DNA of 64,000 nt, taken from assembly GCF_009796805.1 (NCBI RefSeq), contig NZ_CP047029.1, forward strand, positions 1,043,501-1,107,500, written 5' to 3'. Each line of letters starts with the position of its first letter. Position 1 is the stretch's first letter. Made by a program: the position numbers and the translations under genes. The stretch is from Algibacter sp. L1A34 (GTDB lineage: Bacteria > Bacteroidota > Bacteroidia > Flavobacteriales > Flavobacteriaceae). Positions 51,759 through 59,655 of this stretch are shown in pieces. The notes under the pieces are model-generated. The model did no database searches. It worked only from the letters and a program-made list of their open reading frames with translations, and had not been told where the DNA came from.

Positions 51759-52364
51759 ATGTACGATGCTTTAATTATTGGTGGTGGTGCAGCAGGCTTA
51801 TCATGTGCATTAGTTTTGGGTTCTGCCCAAAACAGAGCATTTACAAAAGATAAACGGATTGCTATTATTACACACCAAAAAACATCGCATCTACAAACCG
51901 CCTTGTTTAATAATGTTTTAGGTTTAGCTCCTGGTACAACTGGTGAATCTATTTTAGATGAAGGCAAAAATCAACTCGCTTCCCTATACCCACATGTTGA
52001 GCAAATAGATCATGAAAAAGTTTTAGAAATTGAAAAACAACATGATGGTTTTAAAGTTTCAACCAACAAAACGACATATAGCGCTAAAGCAGTAGTTATT
52101 GCCGTAGGTTACACCAATTTATTAAACATAAAAGGCTTAGAGCCATTTATAGAAGTACATCCAAGAGCTGCGATAGAAAAAGATAGAGTTTGGCTAAAAA
52201 ACACAGACCATTTAATTGAAGAAAATCTATACGTTGCGGGCACTTTAGCAGGATGGCGCAGTCAATTTGCCATGGCTTCTGGAAGCGGCGCACATGTAGC
52301 TACAGATATTTTAACACTTTGGAATGGCGGTAAACATGTAAAAGTGCATGATAAAAAAATATAG
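51759..52364 (+). CDS. Short FAD-binding oxidoreductase (thioredoxin-reductase-like, truncated domain set)
   Basis: A 201-residue flavoprotein with the N-terminal GxGxxG motif DALIIGGGAAGLSCALVLG, a middle AVVIAVGYTNLLNIKGLEPF, and the C-terminal FAD motif NLYVAGTLAGWRSQFAMASGSGAHVA. The NAD(P)H-binding domain and CxxC found in thioredoxin reductases (about 310 residues) are missing. An external reductant or a regulatory role is possible. Last gene of the marC operon, followed by a terminator. Confidence 0.82.
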   Translation: MYDALIIGGGAAGLSCALVLGSAQNRAFTKDKRIAIITHQKTSHLQTALFNNVLGLAPGTTGESILDEGKNQLASLYPHVEQIDHEKVLEIEKQHDGFKVSTNKTTYSAKAVVIAVGYTNLLNIKGLEPFIEVHPRAAIEKDRVWLKNTDHLIEENLYVAGTLAGWRSQFAMASGSGAHVATDILTLWNGGKHVKVHDKKI

Positions 52365-52384
52365 CAACATTACTGTTGTAAAAT

Positions 52385-52418
52385 AAAAAAGCTCTGATAA
52401 ATTATCAGAGCTTTTTTT
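52385..52418 (+). terminator. Bidirectional terminator between the FAD protein and pckA
   Basis: AAAAAAGCTCTGATAA paired with TTATCAGAGCTTTTTTT, between convergent genes. Confidence 0.9.
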
Positions 52419-52431
52419 ATGCCATATTATT

Positions 52432-54048
52432 TTAGAAAGCATAACGTTGTGGTCCACCTCGTCGAATTTCTTCACTACAATGTGCCTCGAACTTCTTAAA
52501 GTTTTCACGGAAAGCATTCGTGAGTTTAAAAGCTGTTTTATAATACGCTTCATCATCATTCCAAGTTGCTCTCGGACTTAAAACCTTAGTTGGTACTCCA
52601 GGACACTCTCTTGGTTGCGCTACACCAAATACTGAATGAATATGGTACTTATCATAAGAATACAGTCCTAAATCTCCATTTAAAACCGCATTAATCATAG
52701 CACGTGTATATTTAAGTTTCATCCGGGTTCCAACACCATAAGGACCGCCAGTCCAGCCTGTGTTTACTAACCAAACATTTACATTAGCATCAATCATTTT
52801 TTTACTTAACATTTCGGCATATTTTGAAGGATGCAAAGGCATAAATGGCGCTCCAAAACAAGCAGAAAATGATGGTGTAGGCTCTACAACACCCGCTTCT
52901 GTACCGGCAACTTTAGCCGTATATCCAGAAATGAAGTGATATGCCGCCTGACTTGGCGTTAACTTAGAAATTGGAGGTAAAACTCCAAAAGCATCAGCCG
53001 TTAAAAAGAAAATATTTTTCGGGTTCTTTCCAATAGATGGTTTTCTAATATTTTCAATGTGATCTATTGGGTAACTTACCCGTGTATTTTGAGTTATTGA
53101 TGTGTCAGCAAAATTAACATGTCCGTTTTCATCTAAAATAACATTTTCTAAAATCGCTCCTTTTTTAATAGCTGCGAATATCTCAGGTTCATGATCCTTA
53201 TCTAAATTAATCACTTTAGCATAACAACCACCTTCAAAATTAAATACCGAGTTTTCTTCGGTCCAACCATGCTCATCATCTCCAATTAAACTTCTATTCG
53301 GATCGGTAGAAAGCGTTGTTTTCCCCGTTCCGGAAAGTCCAAAGAAAATAGCCGTATCCCCATCTTTACCAACATTAGCACTACAGTGCATTGGTAACGT
53401 ATTTTTAAACACCGGTAAAATGAAGTTTAATGCAGAAAATATACCTTTCTTAATTTCTCCAGTATAACCGGTACCACCAATTAAGGCAATTTTTTTAGTG
53501 AAATTTAAAATAGCAAAATTATGTTGTCGCGTGCCGTCTTCATCCGGAACTGCCATAAAACTTGGTGCATTTACAATAGTCCATTCTGGAGTAAAATTTT
53601 CTAACTCCGCTTCGGTTGGACGTAAAAACATATTATAAGCAAATTGATTGCTCCACGGAAATTCATTGATAACTCTAATATTCAGCTTATAATTTTCATC
53701 TGCACAAGCATAACTATCACGAACAAAAAGTATTTTTCCCGAAAGGTAGTCTACAACTTTATTATATAGTTTATCAAATTTATCTGTATCGAAGGGGATA
53801 TTGACATCGCCCCACCATATTCTATCTTTTGTAATATCATCTTTAACGATAAATCGATCTTTTGGAGAACGGCCTGTAAATTCTCCTGTATTAACCGCTA
53901 AAGCTCCTGAAGAAGCCTCTACGGCTTGCCCATTTTCAATAGCAATATTATGCAACTCTTCTGGTGATAATTGATAATGAACTTTGGCGTTTTTTATGCC
54001 GTAAGTTTCTAACTCAAACGTTTTCGTAAATTGTGCGTAATTACCCAT
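52432..54048 (-). CDS. pckA: Phosphoenolpyruvate carboxykinase (ATP)
   Basis: Converts oxaloacetate to phosphoenolpyruvate with ATP, the entry to gluconeogenesis. Motifs: the ATP-type P-loop FFGLSGTGKTTLS (near 240-252), FTGRSPKDRFIV, GGCYAKVINLDKD, NTGWTGGPYGVGTRM and the C-terminal ECPGVPTKVLSPRATW. Length 538 is normal for the ATP-dependent bacterial/plant type. Confidence 0.98.
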   Translation of the reverse strand: MGNYAQFTKTFELETYGIKNAKVHYQLSPEELHNIAIENGQAVEASSGALAVNTGEFTGRSPKDRFIVKDDITKDRIWWGDVNIPFDTDKFDKLYNKVVDYLSGKILFVRDSYACADENYKLNIRVINEFPWSNQFAYNMFLRPTEAELENFTPEWTIVNAPSFMAVPDEDGTRQHNFAILNFTKKIALIGGTGYTGEIKKGIFSALNFILPVFKNTLPMHCSANVGKDGDTAIFFGLSGTGKTTLSTDPNRSLIGDDEHGWTEENSVFNFEGGCYAKVINLDKDHEPEIFAAIKKGAILENVILDENGHVNFADTSITQNTRVSYPIDHIENIRKPSIGKNPKNIFFLTADAFGVLPPISKLTPSQAAYHFISGYTAKVAGTEAGVVEPTPSFSACFGAPFMPLHPSKYAEMLSKKMIDANVNVWLVNTGWTGGPYGVGTRMKLKYTRAMINAVLNGDLGLYSYDKYHIHSVFGVAQPRECPGVPTKVLSPRATWNDDEAYYKTAFKLTNAFRENFKKFEAHCSEEIRRGGPQRYAF

Positions 54049-54121
54049 ATTTTGATGTTAAATTAATTATCCCGTAAATTTAAAACAAATAAATTGAATT
54101 TTCTTTAAATTAAATTCAAAA

Positions 54122-54508
54122 TTAGTTTTGTTTTTTTAAGAAATCAATAAACAAGAGCACCCAAGCCACTATTAAAAGTAGCCCACCAATTGGTGTAATT
54201 ACACCAATAGTTTTAAAATCGAAACTGGTTAATACATTAGTTGATAAGCCATATATTGACCCCGAAAAAAAGAGCAACCCAACAACTACTAAATAAAATA
54301 TTTTGGTTTTAGATCTTACAGAAACATAAGTCGTACTTCCAACAAATAAAAGAAACAAAGCATGATACATTTGGTAACGCACACCCGTTTCAAAAGTTTG
54401 TACAGATTCTGGAGAAATTAAAGCCTTTAAACCATGTGCACCAAAAGCCCCTAAAATAATACTTGTAACACCTAAAATGGCTGCTGTTAATAAAATAGTT
54501 CTGTTCAT
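54122..54508 (-). CDS. DUF423 family membrane protein
   Basis: A 128-residue protein with four membrane segments and the DUF423 start ILGVTSIILGAFGAHGLKALISPESVQTFETGVRYQMYHALFLL. Function unknown; widely conserved. Lies between pckA (same strand) and the saccharopine-dehydrogenase-like gene (divergent). Confidence 0.92.
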   Translation of the reverse strand: MNRTILLTAAILGVTSIILGAFGAHGLKALISPESVQTFETGVRYQMYHALFLLFVGSTTYVSVRSKTKIFYLVVVGLLFFSGSIYGLSTNVLTSFDFKTIGVITPIGGLLLIVAWVLLFIDFLKKQN

Positions 54509-54607
54509 ATCCTTATAAATCGTTTAAATATTCATTAAATTAGTGAAGTCGAAACCATGTTCTACTTACAATCGACCACTAAACAAAACTACTCAACTAA
54601 ACTCAAT

Positions 54608-55972
54608 ATGCGAAAAATTTTAATCATTGGTTCAGGAAAATCCACTTCTTATCTTCTAAAATATTTATTAGAAAAATCTGAAGAGGAAAACTTATTTATC
54701 ACCATAGGCGATTTACATATTGAACATGCTCAAAAACTAACAAGCGGACATAAAAATGTAAAAGTGATAAAGCTCGATGTTTTTGATGAAAGCTCAAGAA
54801 AAACAGCCATTCAAAATGCCGGCATTGTGATATCTATGCTTCCTGCACGCTTCCATATTGAAGTGGCGAAAGACTGCGTTTTCTATGGTAAACACATGGT
54901 AACAGCTTCTTACATAAGCCCGAAAATGCAAGACTTAAACCAAGAAGCTATAGAAAAAGGTGTGGTTTTAATGAATGAAATTGGTGTAGACCCCGGGATA
55001 GACCACATGAGCGCCATGCATGTTATTGATAAAATCAGGGACGATGGCGGGGAAATTATACTTTTTGAATCTTTTACAGGCGGACTTGTAGCACCAGAAA
55101 GTGATAACAACTTATGGAATTACAAATTTACCTGGAACCCAAGAAATGTAGTAACAGCAGGCCAAGGTGGTCCCGCAAAGTTTTTACAAGAAGGTACATA
55201 TAAATACATTCCTTATAATCGATTATTTAGAAGAACTGAATTTTTAGATATAGAAAATTTTGGACGTTTTGAAGTTTATGCCAACCGAGACTCCTTAAAA
55301 TACCAAACCATCTATGGCCTTCAAAATATAAAAACGCTTTACCGCGGTACTATGCGTCGCGTTGGGTTTAGTAAAGCATGGCACATATTTGTAACGCTAG
55401 GCATGACCGATGACAGCTATACTATAGATGATAGTGAAAACATGAGTTATCGTGATTTTGTAAACGCCTTTTTACCATACAGTCCAACAGATTCCGTAGA
55501 ACTTAAACTGCGCTATCAACTAAAAATTGATCAAGACGATATTGTTTGGAACAAACTTATTGAACTCGATATTTTTAACCCAAACAAAAAGGTTGACCTA
55601 AAAAAAGCAACACCCGCACAAATACTTCAAAAAATACTTATGGACAGCTGGACACTATCTCAAAAGGATAAAGACATGATTGTTATGTATCATAAATTTG
55701 GTTATGAAAAAGCTGGAAAAAACTATCAAATAGAATCTAACATGGTTACTATTGGCCAAGATCAAACCTATACCGCCATGGCAAAAACAGTTGGCCTACC
55801 AGTTGCTATTGCCACAATTGCTATTTTGAATAAGGCTATTACAACACCCGGAGTACAATTGCCTATTAATAAAGAAGTTTACACTCCAATTTTAAAAGAG
55901 TTACAAAATTTCGGAATTACCTTTAAAGAAAAACAAGTACCATATTTAGGCTACAATCCTTTAAACCATTAA
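54608..55972 (+). CDS. Saccharopine dehydrogenase-like protein
   Basis: A 454-residue oxidoreductase: N-terminal NAD(P)-binding MRKILIIGSGKSTSYLLKYLL, then SMLPARFHIEVAKDCVFYGKHMVTASYISPKM and NEIGVDPGIDHMSAMHVID, as in saccharopine dehydrogenase/lysine biosynthesis LYS9-like families. In relatives these enzymes act in lysine breakdown or in carboxynorspermidine-type reactions; the substrate here is not known. Start chosen at ATG 54608, which begins exactly at the Rossmann motif; the longer frame starts 51 bases upstream with a poor sequence. Confidence 0.9.
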   Translation: MRKILIIGSGKSTSYLLKYLLEKSEEENLFITIGDLHIEHAQKLTSGHKNVKVIKLDVFDESSRKTAIQNAGIVISMLPARFHIEVAKDCVFYGKHMVTASYISPKMQDLNQEAIEKGVVLMNEIGVDPGIDHMSAMHVIDKIRDDGGEIILFESFTGGLVAPESDNNLWNYKFTWNPRNVVTAGQGGPAKFLQEGTYKYIPYNRLFRRTEFLDIENFGRFEVYANRDSLKYQTIYGLQNIKTLYRGTMRRVGFSKAWHIFVTLGMTDDSYTIDDSENMSYRDFVNAFLPYSPTDSVELKLRYQLKIDQDDIVWNKLIELDIFNPNKKVDLKKATPAQILQKILMDSWTLSQKDKDMIVMYHKFGYEKAGKNYQIESNMVTIGQDQTYTAMAKTVGLPVAIATIAILNKAITTPGVQLPINKEVYTPILKELQNFGITFKEKQVPYLGYNPLNH

Positions 55973-55994
55973 ACTTTTCAAGTATATAAAATGC

Positions 55995-56444
55995 TTAGTT
56001 TAAGTTTCTTCTTTCTATAAAAAACTGTTTCATAAGCGCCGAAGCTTCTTCTGCTAAAACACCTCCTTTTATAGTTGTTTTGGGGTGAAGCTTAGTGTTT
56101 AAGTTAATACAACCACGCTCCATATCTCGAGCACCATACACAATATTAGAAATCTGACTCCAATACAAAGCACCGCCACACATTTGGCAAGGCTCTAGCG
56201 TAACATACAAAGTACAGTTTTGTAAATACTTACCTCCTAAAAAATTTGCAGCTGCAGTAATGGCCTGCATTTCCGCATGTGCTGTAACATCGTTCAGAGT
56301 CTCAGTTAAATTATGTCCGCGAGCAATAATTTTATTATCAATAACAATAACGGCTCCAACAGGAATTTCACCACTTTTATAAGCGGCTTCAGCTTCCTGA
56401 AGTGCTTTTTTCATAAAATACGTATCATCAAAAGGTTGTATCAT
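55995..56444 (-). CDS. tadA: tRNA-specific adenosine deaminase TadA
   Basis: Deaminates A34 of tRNA-Arg to inosine. Zinc-site motifs: TAHAEMQAI (His and catalytic Glu) and LEPCQMCGGAL. Length 149. Start chosen at ATG 56444: a -7 box TATTTTTG (56457-56450, minus) ends 5 bases upstream, so the longer frame beginning at 56471 would start upstream of transcription. Confidence 0.93.
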   Translation of the reverse strand: MIQPFDDTYFMKKALQEAEAAYKSGEIPVGAVIVIDNKIIARGHNLTETLNDVTAHAEMQAITAAANFLGGKYLQNCTLYVTLEPCQMCGGALYWSQISNIVYGARDMERGCINLNTKLHPKTTIKGGVLAEEASALMKQFFIERRNLN

Positions 56445-56449
56445 AAAAG

Positions 56450-56457
56450 CAAAAATA
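56450..56457 (-). promoter_or_regulatory. Predicted tadA -7 box, leaderless start
   Basis: TATTTTTG on the minus strand, 5 bases before the ATG at 56444. Confidence 0.5.
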
Positions 56458-56558
56458 CAATTTGAAATCATTTATTTAAGCTTCGGCAAGAAAATTGATA
56501 ATAATAATTAACGCACACAGTTCATCTAGATTTATTAAAATTCAAAATCTGTTTTAAT

Positions 56559-57530
56559 ATGAAAAAATTCTACTCCATTTCTATCCCTAAACCTTGCCAT
56601 GAGAATTGGAACAACATGATTCCCGAAGAAAAAGGTCGATTTTGTAACTCTTGTTCTAAAACCGTTATCGATTTTACTCAAATGGATACTATGGAAATTC
56701 AGGATTTTATTGATCAAAACAAAGAGAATAATATCTGTGGGCATTTTAAACAAACACAACTAGATAGTATTAATCTGCATATTCCATCGCATGTTTTAAC
56801 ACAAAGACAAAGCTTTAACCACATATTTTTATGGACGCTACTCATTGTAATGGGGACCACTTTAATGAATTGCACCAATAAAAACGGTGCCAAACAAAAA
56901 ATTGACAGTATTGAAATTGTAGACTCTATATCCAGTAAAACTATCAATATTTTAGAAGCGTTACCAAAAACAACTAAAAAAGATAGCGTCGCAAAAAAAT
57001 CATGCAGTACTATTTCAAAAGAAATAAAAATTACAGATGGATTAATAATTACTGACACTCTTGGCGAGCCAACAATATTAGAAACTCCACCACCGGTATT
57101 AGAACCGATAATTATTCCAGATATAAAAGTAATAGAGCCTATTATCATGGGTGATCTTATAACAGAAGCTCCAATAACAATCGGTTTTCTTACAATAGAA
57201 TCTCCACCAGAATTCGAAAACACACCAAAAAGCCTCACAATTAAAGAAAAAAGAGACTATTTTTCTGAGCGCATCTCAAAAATAGTTACTAAAAATTTCG
57301 ACACTTCAATTTGCCTAGAATTAACAGGTAAACAAAAAGTTTTTGTTCAATTTATAATAAACGAACACGGTAAGGTCGCTAACATTAAAACAAGAGCACC
57401 GCACCCTAACTTAGAGAAAGAAGCAGAAAGGGTTATTAATCTTTTACCACAATTTACTCCAGCAAAGCAAGCAAATAAGCCTACAAGTATAGTTTACTAC
57501 TTACCAATTGTTTTCACTGTAGAAGAATAA
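56559..57530 (+). CDS. TonB-like membrane protein with N-terminal cysteine domain
   Basis: A 323-residue protein. The N-terminal 65 residues carry four cysteines (C13, C29, C32, C60) in PCHENWNNMIPEEKGRFCNSC and NNICGHF, likely a cytoplasmic metal site. A membrane segment (about 90-107) follows, then a Pro/Ile/Thr-rich spacer with PPPVLEPIIIPD-type repeats, and a TonB C-terminal domain (about 225-323) with VFVQFIINEHGKVANIKTRAPHPNLEKEAERVINLLPQFTPAKQ. The cysteine domain appears in other Bacteroidota proteins; its role is unknown. The dxs promoter overlaps the 3' end of this gene. Confidence 0.78.
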   Translation: MKKFYSISIPKPCHENWNNMIPEEKGRFCNSCSKTVIDFTQMDTMEIQDFIDQNKENNICGHFKQTQLDSINLHIPSHVLTQRQSFNHIFLWTLLIVMGTTLMNCTNKNGAKQKIDSIEIVDSISSKTINILEALPKTTKKDSVAKKSCSTISKEIKITDGLIITDTLGEPTILETPPPVLEPIIIPDIKVIEPIIMGDLITEAPITIGFLTIESPPEFENTPKSLTIKEKRDYFSERISKIVTKNFDTSICLELTGKQKVFVQFIINEHGKVANIKTRAPHPNLEKEAERVINLLPQFTPAKQANKPTSIVYYLPIVFTVEE

Positions 57531-57549
57531 TAAAAATCATGTACTTTTG
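57518..57549 (+). promoter_or_regulatory. Predicted dxs promoter (TTG-N21-TACTTTTG)
   Basis: TTG at 57518-57520 and TACTTTTG at 57542-57549 with 21 bases between match the flavobacterial consensus. The box ends 4 bases before a GTG at 57554, implying a leaderless mRNA. Confidence 0.65.
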
Positions 57550-57553
57550 CCAC

Positions 57554-59311
57554 GTGAAAAGCAAACTTTTAAACCACATAAACTCACCCAAAGAACTTCG
57601 TCTTTTAAACCAAAAAGACTTACCTCAACTTGCTCGAGAATTACGTGAGTTTATTATTGATATTGTTGCAACCAAAGAAGGACATCTAGGTGCCAGCCTA
57701 GGCGTAGTTGAATTGACTATTGCATTACACTATGTATTTAACACACCAGACGATCAACTTATTTGGGATGTTGGCCACCAAGCGTACGGTCATAAAATAT
57801 TAACCGAACGTCGTGAAAACTTTCACACCAACAGACAGTTAAAAGGCATTAGCGGTTTTCCAAAACGAAGCGAAAGTATTTATGACACTTTTGGAGTTGG
57901 GCATGCTTCTACATCTATTTCGGCTGCTTTAGGCATGGCTATCGCCTCAAAATTAAAAGGGAATTTTAACAAACAACATATTGCCGTAATTGGAGACGCA
58001 AGTATTGCGGGCGGCATGGCATTCGAAGGATTGAATCACGCTGGTGTTACCGATGCTAATTTACTGGTTATTTTAAATGACAACGCTATTGGAATCGACC
58101 CAAGCGTCGGCGCCTTAAAACAATACTTAACCAACGTTAAAAAAGGCACAAAAAAACAAGACAACATTTTTGAGGCTTTAAATTTCAACTATTCTGGACC
58201 TATAGACGGACAGAATTTACCAAAGCTAATTGCAGAGTTAGAACGTTTAAAAACCGTTAAAGGCCCTAAGTTTTTACACGTAATAACAACTAAGGGCAAA
58301 GGCTTAAAACAAGCTGAAGAAGACCAAGTAAAATACCACGCACCAGGAAAATTTAATGCCAAAACTGGCGATTTAAATATAAAAACACCCATCGTTGAAC
58401 CTCCAAAATATCAAGATGTTTTTGGACACACTATTGTAGAATTAGCTAAAACAAACAAAAACATAGTAGGCATTACACCTGCCATGCCAACAGGAAGTTC
58501 ATTAAAATACATGATGAACATAATGCCCGACCGTGCTTTCGATGTCGGTATTGCCGAACAACATGCTGTTACCTTAGCCGCTGGTATGGCAACACAAGGC
58601 TTAGTGGTATTCTGTAATATTTACTCAACGTTTTTACAACGAGCTTACGATCAAATAATTCACGATGTAGCCATACAAAAACTACCTGTTATTTTCTGTC
58701 TAGATCGATCTGGTTTGGTTGGTGAAGATGGCGCTACACATCATGGTGTTTTCGATTTATCATATTTAAGATGCATTCCTAATTTAATAATTTTTGCACC
58801 AAGAAATGAAATCGAATTACGCAACATCATGTACACCGCACAATTAGGTTTAGAGTTTCCTATTGCCATAAGGTACCCACGAGGGCGAGGTGTAACTATA
58901 GATTGGAAACAACCATTTTCTAAAATTGAAATTGGTAAGGCCACACAATTAAAAAAAGGAAAAAACTTAGCGGTTTTAAGTATTGGTAGTATTTCAAAAA
59001 ATGTAAGTGAAGCGATTGAAGACCTCGATGTTTCTCATTTTGACATGCGTTTTGTAAAACCTTTAGATGCTAAATTACTACACAGTATCTTTAAAGAAAA
59101 TGCAACAATTATTACTATTGAAGACAACGCAATTACTGGTGGTTTTGGATCTACTATTTTAGAGTTTGCTGCGCAACACAACTACAAAAACACCATTAAA
59201 ATTCTAGGTGTTCCTGATCGATTTATGGATCACGGTAAAGTTGATGAATTATTCAAATTAATCAACTTAGATGTTGATGGATTAAAGCAATACTTCAATC
59301 AATTCACTTAA
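57554..59311 (+). CDS. dxs: 1-deoxy-D-xylulose-5-phosphate synthase
   Basis: Thiamine-diphosphate enzyme that condenses pyruvate and glyceraldehyde 3-phosphate, starting the MEP isoprenoid pathway. Motifs: GHLGASLGVVELTIALH, WDVGHQAYGHKILTERR, the ThDP-binding GDASIAGGMAFEGLNHAG...NDN, DVGIAEQHAVTLAAGMA with the catalytic glutamate, and DRSGLVGEDGATHHGVFD. Start moved from ATG 57539 to GTG 57554 (585 residues), because the former lies upstream of the -7 box. Isoprenoid supply also feeds UppP's carrier and the GGGPS product in this window. Confidence 0.95.
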   Translation: MKSKLLNHINSPKELRLLNQKDLPQLARELREFIIDIVATKEGHLGASLGVVELTIALHYVFNTPDDQLIWDVGHQAYGHKILTERRENFHTNRQLKGISGFPKRSESIYDTFGVGHASTSISAALGMAIASKLKGNFNKQHIAVIGDASIAGGMAFEGLNHAGVTDANLLVILNDNAIGIDPSVGALKQYLTNVKKGTKKQDNIFEALNFNYSGPIDGQNLPKLIAELERLKTVKGPKFLHVITTKGKGLKQAEEDQVKYHAPGKFNAKTGDLNIKTPIVEPPKYQDVFGHTIVELAKTNKNIVGITPAMPTGSSLKYMMNIMPDRAFDVGIAEQHAVTLAAGMATQGLVVFCNIYSTFLQRAYDQIIHDVAIQKLPVIFCLDRSGLVGEDGATHHGVFDLSYLRCIPNLIIFAPRNEIELRNIMYTAQLGLEFPIAIRYPRGRGVTIDWKQPFSKIEIGKATQLKKGKNLAVLSIGSISKNVSEAIEDLDVSHFDMRFVKPLDAKLLHSIFKENATIITIEDNAITGGFGSTILEFAAQHNYKNTIKILGVPDRFMDHGKVDELFKLINLDVDGLKQYFNQFT

Positions 59312-59655
59312 TATTCCCTTCCTATTTTATACATATTGATACCTATCAATTAACAAATGAACTGTTTCGATTTCTAGAAGATTAGTGATCTTAAGAAAAT
59401 CTATTTTTTTAAACCTATCACATTAAACATCATGTAAACTGGATAAAAAGCACTAATAAACAAAGAATTACCTAAACACTACCTTACAAAAAAAAGTTTT
59501 GTACATTTACATTAGACCTAAATATTGCCTTACAAAATCAATAAAATATAGAAAAACTTAAGAACCTTTGCCTTTTACATTAAATATATCATGAAAGCCT
59601 AGCATAATAACTAGATGGTATTTAAATTATAATTTACATTAAATGAGACACCCGC
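59312..59655. other. 344-bp intergenic region upstream of the PAS sensor kinase
   Basis: Contains an imperfect direct repeat (CCTAAA-N5-CCTTACAAAA at 59471-59491 and 59516-59536) and three copies of TTTACATTA (59506, 59574, 59633). No clear TAnnTTTG box and no ORF. Likely regulatory. Confidence 0.5.
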
